Below, one piece after another: positions 1 to 11,996 of a stretch of 20,747 nucleotides of DNA. The notes beneath the pieces are model-generated. The model was not told the origin of the DNA. It searched no databases and saw nothing but the letters and a program-made list of their open reading frames with translations. The DNA is from Ophiothrix spiculata. Its lineage: Eukaryota; Echinodermata; Ophiuroidea; Amphilepidida; Ophiotrichidae. Within the stretch, counting starts at the first letter, position 1. Each line of letters begins with the position of its first letter. The translations under genes and the position numbers were made by a program. The stretch lies in NCBI GenBank assembly GCA_000969725.1, contig JXSR01S062779.1. The stretch is one strand, 5' to 3'.

Positions 1-845
1 CGCGTTACGCGTTTAGGGGTGGAAAATCAAGCATTTTCGTAAAAAAGGGTGTGTTTTGAAAATCGTTTCTAACGCGTTTAGGGTCTCTTTAAAAATTCCA
101 TGTCCAACTTTCTCCGCACCCTTTGTATTAAAATGTTTGCCGGGCCTGTTTGAAATCCCGATCAGATTTTGGGATAATTGCAACATCATCGCAGTGGTCC
201 ACAGACGAGTGACATCAAACCACGTAACGGCAAGTATTAAAACGTTGACCTGCTACACATGTATATACCATACATAAATTCAGCAAGTGACTAATGTCTA
301 AATGTGTGCCAGGCGGTATAGGACACGATTAATAAAGTAAATTTAGAGACGAGGGTTTTCTTAACGCAAATTTAGGATACGTTTTACGTGTATTTCTATT
401 GGGTCACGTATTGAAGAAACTATTACAAAATTGTATTTTTAAATTGTATTGTATAATGTCAGTATTGTCAGATAGGGCCTACTTCAACATGTTCAAATGA
501 GGGTGAGGATGTTTGTCAAAATCACCTATTGGGTCATACACCCAGTTATGTTGTTTCATAATCTATTCTACGGGTTTAAAACATTAAAGTTTCTAAAGCT
601 CTCTTGTTATATCTTCAAATTTGACAGATGAGTCAGATGCATGGTACAATTAAAAGTGAAACTTGTTTAGGGCGTAATTCTGTCCAAAACCTGTTAAGGG
701 TACTTAAAAAAAAAAAAAGTCGCGAAAACCTGTTTAGGGTATGATTTTGAAAATGGACCAAAACCTGCTTAGGGTGGGTCTGAAATTTTTTTGAACGCGG
801 TTGTGTACAGCTCCAAATCTGAGTGGCCCCCCCGGGGGCCAGGCC
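1..845. repeat. Interspersed repeat with TTAGGGT modules and a GC-rich end (left end cut)
   Basis: The stretch contains repeated short modules such as CGTTTAGGGT, AACCTGTTTAGGGTA and AACCTGCTTAGGGTG at 1-90 and 655-780. It finishes with GAGTGGCCCCCCCGGGGGCC. Modules and end resemble the element at 4726-5257, so this is probably a second member of that family, cut by the window edge. The middle (100-640) shows nothing else I recognise. Confidence 0.45.
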
Positions 846-1052
846 AACAAGGCTGTGGCCAGGTTGCGGCTTAATTGTGCTCCAGCCCCTAAAATAATGG
901 CAAATGACTTCATTACACAGGTTAGTATACAAATTCCAGGATCTCCCCTCTATATGGCATTAACAGCCCAATACACAAACTCTTGATCATCTATGATCAG
1001 AGGATTAAAACGCACAACATGCAAAATGTATAATGTACAATATCAAAACACT

Positions 1053-1515
1053 CTTAGGCCAAAAAAAGAAACAAGTTTGTTTCTGGTAACCCGCGCGCGT
1101 TTCTGTTAAGTTACATATTTCCCGCATTAATTTTTTTTTTCGTATTTCGTATCAAAAAAAATCTTATTGTTAATAAATAAAACAATGCTGTAAAAAAGCT
1201 TACTGGAGACTTGCGTAAAAACAAACAAAGATGCAACAAAACAAGTCGCATGTTGTATTATTGAATATGAAAGAGAAACCAAGGGCGGCTAAAGTTATAT
1301 ACAAAACTTTTATGGTTAATAATGATATTAATAGATAATATAAGAAACCAAGAGAATTATTATTAATGTGTTTTTCTTTCTGCATTTTTGGTTTAAAAAA
1401 AAGAAAAATAGCACATCGCATTGCGTTTTTGAAAAGTAAAAAATAAAAAAGCGCATACCGCATTGTACTTTTCAAGCATGTTACCAGAAACCAACTTTTT
1501 TTTTTTTTGCCTTAT
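1053..1515. mobile_element. Short inverted-repeat element (TTAGGCC-A(n) type)
   Basis: The left end reads TTAGGCCAAAAAAAG and continues to GTTTCTGGTAAC (1053-1090). The right end is the imperfect inverse, GTTACCAGAAACCAAC then T(n) and GCCTTAT (1480-1515). The inverted ends and the lack of a convincing ORF suggest a non-autonomous DNA element. No target duplication was found. Confidence 0.5.
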
Positions 1516-2210
1516 ATGTTACAAATCACATCAGTAGAAAAAAAGGCAGTAATTTCTAATAAAGATAGACAGCTGCAATGATTTAAGCTTAATTTATGCT
1601 ACAGTCAACAAGAGCCTTGAAATGTTACGGTCATGCATATTATAGTAGTATATTGCATAAGCTTTATTTCTAAATGGCAAAATAACAATGATCAAGAATA
1701 TTCATGAAATAATTATCCCCCTTCATTGGACAATGTGCTGCGGCAGTGTGGGCATCATTTATGACATACTCAGTCTTAACACAAACAATCTGGTTCCAAT
1801 CGTTCATCGCTACGATTATTCCCCAGATTTAACACGTCGTAAAAATGCCTGTTATGTTTGTTTGGATCCAGTGGACCATCACCACAAGGGTTTTGCATAC
1901 ATGATGGCGTACGACAGCCACAGCATGTTCCCAGTGCTACTTCCCTAAAGAAACGATTGAGACTACCTTCTGTAAGACATCCCAGAGTAAGCGAGGTGTT
2001 TTTACATATATTACAGGTTATATCAGTAAAATTGGGCAATCTATCCATCCCTCGGTTTGGGCTGTAGGATAAGTACTCCAAACATGTCAGTTCAGGATAA
2101 TTCAACTAAAGCCGGCATCTCAGAAAATATAGATTGCCCAATTTCACCTCTTACCATATGTATAAACTAAAATTTGAGTATGAACTAAGCTTTTAAAATA
2201 AAACAAAATA
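1516..2210. other. Downstream intergenic DNA with a GC-richer patch
   Basis: About 1690-2105 is open in several frames on both strands (minus 1776-2105, plus 1688-1948 and 1858-2067). The minus-strand frame is Cys-rich, with CNICKNTS and CCGCRTPSC. I recognise no domain and see no codon or splice support. A 16-bp inverted pair, AAATTGGGCAATCTAT near 2030-2045 and its exact inverse near 2128-2143, brackets its right side. It may be a relic of an unidentified element. Confidence 0.3.
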
Positions 2211-3107
2211 AAGGGTGTATCAAAAAGAAGTTTACAGTGATTAAAGTGCCTCCATTTCAAAAAGTATGATACATTCTCTAAATTTGTTTATATTTATAAG
2301 TAAAATAGACCAATATCTTTCCATAACAGAAAAATTACATATGTGCGACAACCAGAACGAAAATTATGGTCAATTTTATAAATTGTAAATAAAACCGGTT
2401 GCGCAAAGTCAATAAAAATAATGACGGATCCTTATGTTTTTCCCTTTTTAAGAAGACTAGAGAACTTTAACATTACCTGCATGTCCGATTAGGGCTCTGT
2501 TAACCAAGTGCGACACTTTTTGGCAATTAGTTTTAAACATTGATCAAAAGATGTCGACCAATTCGTAAATATCTTTGGCTGAAAGTAACACTTATGGAAG
2601 AGACCTTAGGTCATCAAAGCAAGTGATATTGGATGACCATTACTGATGTCACAGCAGTTGTGAACTTAAGTATTTAGGGAAGTTGTTTTCTTTAATGTGT
2701 GGACAGTGAAATAGCCTTGTAAATGAAGAGATAAAATGGCAGACAATGGTCAAATATCCAAAGTTTATTCAAACTGTAATTTCAAGAAAAAAATGGATCG
2801 GATTTAGCCTCAAAACGTCAGAAGTTATTTGTTTCGTCCTATTTGAGCTTCTTCTTAGCTAAAAGATGACTACCTTCAGTCAAAATTGCAAGTGCGGAAC
2901 CAGGTAATCTCTGCACAGCTGATTTTATTTACAATTTACAAAATTGACCATAATTTTCGTTTCGGTTGTCGTACGACTGTAATTTTTTCTGTTATGGAAA
3001 GATAATGGTCTCTATTACTTATAATTAAAAACAAATTTAGAGAATGTATCATACTTTTTGAAATGGAGTCACTTTAATCACTGTAAACTTCTTTTTGATA
3101 CACCCTG
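2211..3107. mobile_element. Non-autonomous Tc1/mariner-type element with ~200-bp terminal inverted repeats
   Basis: The left end AAGGGTGTATCAAAAAG and the right end (inverse) CAGGGTGTATCAAAAAG begin inverted repeats that stay about 90% alike for roughly 185-200 bp (2211-~2407 and ~2909-3107). TA dinucleotides flank both ends (2209-2210 and 3108-3109), as expected for TA target duplication. The core (2408-2908) holds no sizeable ORF or transposase I could recognise. Length is 897 bp. Confidence 0.82.
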
Positions 3108-3109
3108 TA

Positions 3110-4055
3110 TATGCAATATTGAAAAAATCGTACAAGAAATCTATTGATTGCACAATATTATAATGACACCACCAATATTTTGCGAGGTATGATTCACCAA
3201 ATCAATAATCTTGATTTCAAGGCCCAATTTGATACAACAATAATAACGTACAAAGTAAAATAATCTGTTCATAATACAATGTAAAATATGGTTTATGCAC
3301 AATGATAAATATAACTCTCCCGTCACCTGATAATAATTCTTGATTGATGGATTGAACAATAAAAAATAGAACTCAACAATGCAGTTTAGGTTTTTCTTTG
3401 GAATATTGATTAATGTGGGTTTTTTGAAAAGGCTTATAAAGTCTCTAACACTTAATTTCTTAGTTTTTGATTAGTATTATTGAACTACACTTGGTATGTA
3501 GCAGTATGGTGATATTTTCAAACTTTCTAATCCAAAATATTCCATATCCTAACACTAAACCACGTCTTTAGTTTAACTCAAGAGTTTTTGTTTTCACTCG
3601 TTCGCGGTGTTTTTTTTCTGACGCTTGTTAAGGCCCTCTGCATACTGATGCACTTATTCATGCACATATTTGCAGAGCGTGACTTGTTGATCTCGACTGT
3701 TCACTGTTGACGCGTGCATTAAGAGTGGCGTACACAGCCTGATTCGAAAAAATGAAAAACAACATTGAAATATAGTATAATTTGTCATTCTTAACCCGCA
3801 ATTCATACAACAACAAAATGGAAGATCAAAATTCCATTTTGACTCAGCACAAAATAGGCATAATACAACTACAAAAATTATAATCTGTATAATTACAATG
3901 AACATGAATATGCGTAGCTTTACACAAGTTTTTGAGTAAATTTGATTTTTTAGCAAGTGTAAGCTTAACTCTGTTTTCCTTTTTCTTTTTTTTTTAAACA
4001 ATTTTGCATGGAAGCACTTGCTTTAGGAAATCCCTCCTGTTTGAAGGGACACCTT
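3110..4055. other. AT-rich intergenic DNA beyond the ALDH1L 3' end
   Basis: No gene or repeat was recognised. The open frames here (for example minus 3654-4001) are low-complexity, Lys-rich then hydrophobic, and resemble chance translation of AT-rich DNA. Confidence 0.4.
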
Positions 4056-4061
4056 TTTATT
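4056..4061 (-). terminator. Possible polyadenylation signal of ALDH1L
   Basis: A canonical AATAAA on the minus strand lies about 470 bases after the stop codon and is the first exact one found downstream of it. A GTGTCCCTT stretch follows. This would give a 3' UTR of roughly 490 nt. The sequence is AT-rich, so a chance match is possible. Confidence 0.4.
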
Positions 4062-4531
4062 GATGTTTACTTTGTAAATGGTAAAAACAAATTAAAATGT
4101 CTTCTTGACTTCCGTTTGCATAAAAATTATGTGCAATGATAAAAACTTTAAAAGCAGTCATTTTCCATGTGTTTCAATTCTCATTATCTACACCCAATTT
4201 AAATTAAAATTTGGAAAGTAGACCATATCCACCCCAGCAACTGAGGTGGAAATTCTTCACAGGAGATAACTATTTTCAATATTAATCATACACATAAACA
4301 GTGGTATACACTTTTGTATATTCAGAGTTAATCAATGGAAAATTGACTGACCATAAGTCAATATTCTCATCTCAATATTTTGCTTACAAGTATCTTTTTG
4401 AAAGTTTGATTGAACAAATACTAGTTTAAACAACATGTAGTGTCCCTAGGAAGTTTTAAAAAAGAATAACATTTTTTGGCAACTGCTGACGGTATTCCTG
4501 AAAATCAATACTTTGACAAGTAAACAGCGGC

Positions 4532-4587
4532 TTAATATTCCACGGTGACGGTCTTCGTCTTCATGTATTCATGGAGTGCATCTTGAC
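4532..4587 (-). CDS. ALDH1L: ALDH1L exon 13: last coding exon and stop
   Basis: This 56-nt exon encodes two bases completing Gly, then [17 protein letters not shown] and TAA. The acceptor is TGATCATAG. The C-terminus matches the family (NEYLRVKTVTFEY), so the protein ends at its normal place. The preceding intron carries an 8-bp-TSD transposon only about 140 bp from this acceptor. Confidence 0.95.
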
Positions 4588-7500
4588 CTATGATCAAAAA
4601 TGAGATAAAATAATAATAATAATTAGAAATTCTTTCTTGACTGGGTTTATTAAAATTTGGAAAGGACATGTTGTATGTAGCATGCTGATAAATCGATTTC
4701 CTTGCAATTTTTAGCATAAACATTTCCGGGGGAGGGGGCCCACTCAAAATATATGGGTTGTCATCACTGAGCAGAAATCAACGTGAAGGGTACCTTTTTC
4801 ACACATAGTCGCGGTCTGCGAGGACAGTGAAAAGGGTAGCAATTTCATGCATTTTTGGAAAAACAGGTATATTTTTCAGCAGTCGTACAGTCACTAGTCC
4901 GTGTTAAGGGTATGAATTTAAAAGACATGGAAATTCAAGTTAACGGGTTTATTAGCTGCTACTATTTTTGAAACTTTTTTGTACCTTTTTCTACTAATCT
5001 CTGATAAACAAAAGGCATAAAGTGGAATTTGTGTTTAGAAACAATTGGGTACCATACTAGCTTAGTATATTGTTAGGTCAGTGAAAAGGGCAGACTTTTT
5101 TGAATGCATGTATGTGATATGGGTTCCAAATTAGCATTTTTGAATGCATGTATGTGATAAGGGTTCCAAATTAGCATTCAAGATATCCCCGTTTAGGGTC
5201 TGATCTCGACTTGCTCGGTGATGACAACATGTGAAAGTATGTAAGTGCCCCCCCAGGAAACATTTGCACTGAATTCAACTTTTCTGTGTTGATCCATCAT
5301 CAAAGCTATACAAATGAGTTAGTTGTACAGCATCAGGACAAATTTACGATTGATATATTATGGTAACTTGCTGCAAATACATATGACAAAGATGACCATA
5401 CGGGCCTATGAACCAGGTTTAGTGTCTTCTAGCACCTGTGTCAAATAACTGATGTGCCGGTCTGATGGCATGCATAATCACATTTTTAGTGATATTGCTT
5501 ATAACAGAAGACATCAATCAATCTTATCATATATAATAATATTTTAATCAAGTTAATAATTGCTTTGGTTGAATTTATCACTATTTTTAATTCAAATATG
5601 GCACCCCATAGATTACAAAGTAAATGTCTGATACTAAATTCAGCAAGTATAATATTCCTGGTTTGAACACTGATGATTAGAACAATTTAGATGATTTACA
5701 GATGAAAATTAAAGCCGGGAACATTTATATCAAAGTGATAGGCTTAGGTAAAACTTCTAGGTTGGCAAGGGTCAAGATACAGATATGCATTAAATGGCTA
5801 GGGTTCGAATGTGACATTTACTAATTACCTGGTATATTACCTAGTGCAATTTTATGAAGCAAATAGTTAAGTAATCAAAACATTTTTAAATTCAGCTAAT
5901 CAAACCATTAGGCTAATTGGAGCAAAGTCTGAACATATCCTGATACTTGTTGTTCCCCATGTGGTGACTTTTGAGTTGGTGAAATTTAAAATGGTCATGG
6001 AGCACATGCCAGTCTTAGCCATGCTATCCCCCTTCACTCAAGTCAAGGTGTACTTAATTTTCATCATACTTACCCAAATCTTTGCCAAATCCAGACTGTT
6101 TGAAGCCACCGAATGGTGCGGCGACATCAGTCTTGTTGTATGTGTTGACGAATACTGTGCCGGCATCCAGCTTCTCGCTGACGTACATAGCTTTGGAGAT
6201 GTCATTTGTGAAAACGCCAGATGCAAGGCCATACTCGGTACCGTTGGCACTCTCTAACATACCATCAATGTCACTGTCAATGAAAATTAAGAATTTGTTT
6301 AGGAACACATACTAAGATAAGGCATTGAAGAAGAAGTAGCGTATCTTGATATTTCTGGCTTATCTCTCTTTGAAAAGAGAAGTGTAAATATCACATGGTT
6401 TGACCAGAATTCGAACCAGGGATCTCCAATTAAAGGGAGTGACATCCATAGTAAGCCAATCCAATTAAAGGGAGTGACATCCATAGTAAGCCACCGCTTA
6501 GTCAATGCCTGGGAAGCCATTTGGTCCCTGCATATAACCCCCATCTGTGACGCATTTGGACTCAACGCATTTCCTTCATTTTTTACAGTGAGATTTAGCA
6601 AGATCTGAATCATCTAGGGCTAAACCTAAACACACTGATTGCATATATAAATCTAGATTTGTTACTAACATTGTCAAAAATCTTGGTAGCGAGTCATTAC
6701 AGGCACTCAAGACTATATACACAGGGTGCTCCTTTACCTGTCACTTTTTTACCATAACTCTTCTATTTATAATTTTATCCTCTTTCTGGCATTTGTCATC
6801 TACTTACTCAGCACTGAATTTTGTGATGACCATGATGGGTCCAAAGGATTCCTCTTGAGCTGCCATCATATCGTCTGTGACATCGGTCATGATGGTTGGT
6901 GTCATGAACAGACCTGCAAGAGAAAAATTCAGGCCAGATGGGGAAATTATTGAATTGTGATGGTCAAAAAGATTACTGATAGTAACAGAACATAGCCAAA
7001 CAAGCTGTCTATTTTTGCATGTTTCTCATTATCAACCCTTCTTATCTCCTAGAAGATAAGTTTGACATCTTTCTCGGGTGGGTATGCACTGGGCTATATT
7101 TGACAAGACTTCTTCAAAATACCCATAAAGAAGTTTTAATTGTCCTAAAAATCATCCTACAATTTAAGTAGAGATTGGGAGATTTTCTTCTTGCAAATTT
7201 ACAAAAGAAAAAACATTTGGTGTAGTTTTGAAAGACACCCCCTTTTCTTAAAAAACAGTCTTTTTAGATGGTTAAAACACAAAATATGTTTTATGTGATT
7301 TGGTAAATTAAGCCCATTTATCCTTTTTTATCCACGCCTACACCAATATACCCTAGTGGCTTTCTTTGGCATCCTTCACGTAGCAGCAAATTGCGATACG
7401 ATAAATAATTTGTTCGCTTACCAGGTCTCTCCACCTGCCCTCCTCCATAGACAATCTTAGCACCTTCCTTTTTGCTAATCTCACAGTACTCCAGCAATTT

Positions 7501-10500
7501 CTCCAGATGTGCTCTGTGGTTCTGTGGGCCATGTGATGTAGACCTGTCCAAGGGGTCCCCAATCTTCATCTTCTGAACTTCCTCAATCTGTATAACAATA
7601 TTGATAATTACAGAGAATTGATACACAAGTGAGATGTGGGCAAAATGGCTTGGTATATCATGTTTATAACAGCAGAGATGCAAGTATGTATCACTGAAAA
7701 AACCTGAAACTTTCAAAAATCCTGAAAATGGGTGTAAATTTTGATAAAAAAGCAGAAAAAATGACTGAAAATATATAAAAACGCGTAAATTTGGAGTAAA
7801 AAAAGCCTGAAATAAGGTTAAAAAACCTGAAATCAGGTTAAAAAAGGAAAACTGGCATCTCTGTAACAGGGTTTCAATTAAATCAAGCAGAGTTCTTCTA
7901 AGCAAATTTTATGTTCGGTGAAATAATAAGAAAATTAAAATGAAATGGTAAGAAAATTAAAATTGTTATAATAATTTGCCATTTTTATTCTGATTCTCAG
8001 TTGATTTTGCAACATCCAAGTTTGGAGTGCCAGGTATTAAAATACACCCGTCAGCAGTATATGTTTCACGTACCACTCTCTTGACATATTCATCATGGAT
8101 TGTGTCTTCTACAAATAACCTGCCAGCTGCGATACAGTTCTCTCCTTTGTTGAAGAACACTGCACCCATTCCCTGTGCAAAAGAAAACGAACCAATTTGA
8201 TTACAAAATTCATGTACAAAAGTAAATGGTAATCTTCAAATATCTAGTCAATGGCATTACAGGAAATAGCGCTTCATTCCAAATGTTCTCAGATGAGCAA
8301 TTTAGCTTTGATTATAAGTTTAGATTACTTTCATTGATAAATAGAATTGGTTTGAGTGTAGCATAGATTTTAGTTCTCAGTAATGCCAATCTTTCTCTAT
8401 ACATTACTTCCAGCCAAGGGGACTGACGTAGTATTACTTGGTTTTCAGGAAGTGTTTATAGGGACTTGCGTGACTTGATCATCAGGCATTAAGCATCTTT
8501 GTGTTCGAATCCGGTGGGTTACATGTGTAGTGGCCTTGACCAACATACTTACCCTCACATGCTCCTCGCTAATCAAGTGTCAAATGGGTATTGACTTTCT
8601 CCAATACTGAGAAGGTAACAGACTTGTGTGGAAGGAGGTGTGCCGACCCTTCATCGCAAATATATCAGATAATGTGTAGTCTATCACTTAAAAAAGAGAA
8701 GTTGCTGAGATGCGTCTTGATGTAGAGCACCTTCAACTCCTTTAATGTCATCCAATCAGTTTATAGCAGTATTTTGACACTGTCCCAGGGCCAGTTAAAT
8801 CTATACTGTATAAATCTTGAAGTATGCAACAAGCCGCTGATTAACACACATAAACCAATATGACCATACCCAGAAATAAATTAGTCCGTCCTTTTCGAAT
8901 CATAACAACATACCCAATCATATTGATTACGGTCCATTTGGTAGCAACAAAATTAGTCAAAAGTAATACCAAAATCATGAAAGATTCATGTACCAACTGT
9001 ATCAATATGCAGTAATTTGGTCCTAATCAATCATTGCTAGTCTCTTAAACAATACAAAAACAACAGTTCACAATGTTGTAGAATACAAGGGATGTATAAA
9101 CTATGGATCTTGTAACAGAGTCTGATTTCTTGTTGCATACTTCAAGGTTTATAGAGTATATGTAACTTAATCATGACTAGATTAGTTTGTTGGAATCGGG
9201 TCCGTGATGTTGCCTATAAGTACCAACCTGCCTGACTGCCATGTCCATGTTGCAATCAGCAAAGATCACCAGTGGAGATTTACCACCCAATTCTAATGAC
9301 ACCTTCTTCAAGTTGCTAACTGCACAGCTGTAAGATGAATACAATTAACTTGATTAAGTAAAACCATGAAGTACTTGAAAAATGGATGATTATTCATTTG
9401 AATATGGTTTTCAATAACTTCCACAATTAAATAAATTCTGAACTATTTTTTCCAATTAGAAACTTAATTTTCTTATTTACTGATGATAATGCAGGTGGTT
9501 CTACTAAGGCCTATGGCCACCCATTCACATTATCACTAAATACCATGAAGGTCGGTCATTTGTTTAAGAAGACATGCAAAAATTTAAAAAAATTGCATAA
9601 ATTATGCTAATTAGATATTTAATTTGCAAATTTAATGCTGGAATTGCATGTGGAACTAAAAGCCTAGGACCATCCAATTACTTATTATCACGCCGGTAGA
9701 TCTAACAGTATGGAAGATATGCCAATTAAACCAATTTTTACGTAAATTATGTGCTTTATTTGCATATTTTACACTGAAATGGCAGCAAGGAAATCTTTGG
9801 CCCAGACCCCACTTACATATCAAATATCATGAGTGTAAGCCATATGGTTAGCATGATAAAGCCAAAACAATTGACCTAACCAAACAGGGACACACACACA
9901 CGCCGCACACAATAGACCGACCTATGCTGATGTCACTTGACCCACAAAATGATGGATATTGTCTTGACCTACAAAATGGTGAACTTCATCTTTCAACAGT
10001 TTTCATTTAAAAATCTCGAAAAAATTGATTATCTTGGCACATCATATGAGACTTGCCAGTAAAACAATGTATTCCATTACCTTTCTGATATACTGGTTTC
10101 AAAATATAACAAGTATTCACTCTAGAAAATCACAATTTACCTGATTGAACGCAACACATGGAAAAGGGAAAGTTTGGTTTGTTTACGTTTGTCACAACTA
10201 TGGTACCATACTGCGATTTTTACCGCTACAAACAATGACCGACACTGATGCATTTTACATCGGGGAAGTTGAGTCTGTGTAAGAGATAAATCACCCGGAT
10301 GTGTAGGTGGCTCTATTTGCCCTTTCAGAAAGGGCTAAAGCCAGGGGATAGACAGGGGGATGCTTAAAAATCCTCAGTTGTACTTTGAATCTAATACTTT
10401 GAAAACTCTTACCTCTTCATAATCTGTTTGCCAATGGGTGTAGATCCTGTGAAACCTAATTTCCTGATATCTGGGTGATCTGCCATTCTTTGACCAACAA

Positions 10501-11958
10501 CAGAACCTACAGGAGCAAATGGGATTACAACTTGAAACTTTAAAACAGAGAGGTTTAATACTTGAAAATTTTAGAGCAAACTAACAAATATTCATTACAG
10601 ATGTACTGACAGATGAAACCAAACATATTTTACAACTTACATTTTTCAATAGTTGCTATAAAAACGGAATATCGTCCTTTGAAATGCAATTATAAGAGCT
10701 GATCCCTGGATCGTGGGTATCAAACTACTGCTGAGATGAATATTATTCAGAAGTTGATTACTGCTAAATTTTCACTTTTCTTTGTTACAATTTACAATAT
10801 TAACACACAAGTTTAACTTATTACACATTTTTTCACTTTTTTTTTGCATTCGTTTACAATTATGCAAGCAACCCCATATATTCTGGGAATTTTTCAGTTT
10901 TCTGTATTGCAGAAAAATTGTGGGCTTAATTTAGTGTTAAAATCTCTTGAACTTCAAAACAGTGATACATACAAATGTTGCTGGCATATTACACAAGCCT
11001 TGCATATAAGTAAACACAAAGCCATACCGAGCGCCTCATCCTACAAAGGACATTGCACTCATATCTGAATAGCCAGCTGTTTTCTGTCTCTCCCAACCCA
11101 AACACAACATGTTATATCTTAATTATGCTATGTCCCCATATATACAGGAGAGTATACCAAATGTACCATACACATTTTGTATTTTGACCAGCTGTAGTGA
11201 ACATTTATTTCAGCGTAGCTGTACACTTAGCAAAGTTCGTTGATGTGTACCAAGTTGGGTTTCCTCGGCGAAAGCCTATACAAGATGATTTTTTTTTTAA
11301 ATAAGGGTTTATTCAGAGTTCCTCGATGTGCATCGCACTACATCCATGGACAAGCCGTCTTTCACAAGCGCTATTTCTTATGCGCTACATGTGTAAAGAC
11401 TGCGCATCAATGGACGTTGAGAATTCTTATCGATGAACACTGAATAAACCATTAAAAGGGGAGAGTCATTGCTTCTGGTAGCATACCTGATCCTGGCAGA
11501 ATATTAATGACACCGGGAGGGAATCCAGCTTTGACGACCAATTCACCAAACTTTAGTGCTGTGAGAGGGGTGACCTGGGCAGGTTTCAATACAACGGTGT
11601 TGCCAGCTGCTATACATGCGGCCATTTTCCATGCCAACATCATCAAGGGGTAGTTCCATGGAATTACTATAGCACAGACACTGAGGAAGAAAATAATTTG
11701 ATAATTAGAGATTATATATATGGGAGACAAAACCCATACCAGAAGTGATACTTTCAAAAAAAACCTCGGTGCTTTAGTTTTAACAAGACACCATAAACCT
11801 GTCGGATGTCTCACTTTGCTTCTATCTTCTCAAATGGAAAAACATGTGTGTTCTGGCATGAGATTCAGATATTTTGATCTGCTGAGCAGTAAGTGCTGTG
11901 TCCTTGATTAAGCATTAGGCCAAAAAAACAGCTTTTTTCAGAGAGGGTCGGTCGGTCG

Positions 11959-11996
<38 letters not shown>

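Noticed and set aside
633..932. 99-codon minus-strand ORF
   Set aside because: It translates the TTAGGGT-module repeat (repeated PKQV and LNRF words), so it reflects repeat periodicity and not a gene.
1200..1475. 91-codon minus-strand ORF rich in Phe, Leu and Lys
   Set aside because: It lies inside an inverted-repeat element and is low complexity; no domain is visible.
3654..4001. 115-codon minus-strand ORF with Lys-rich start and hydrophobic middle
   Set aside because: Its composition follows AT-rich DNA and no family is recognised. It probably lies beyond the ALDH1L 3' end.
6082..6315. Plus-strand ORFs over exon 12
   Set aside because: They are antisense shadows of the ALDH1L exon.
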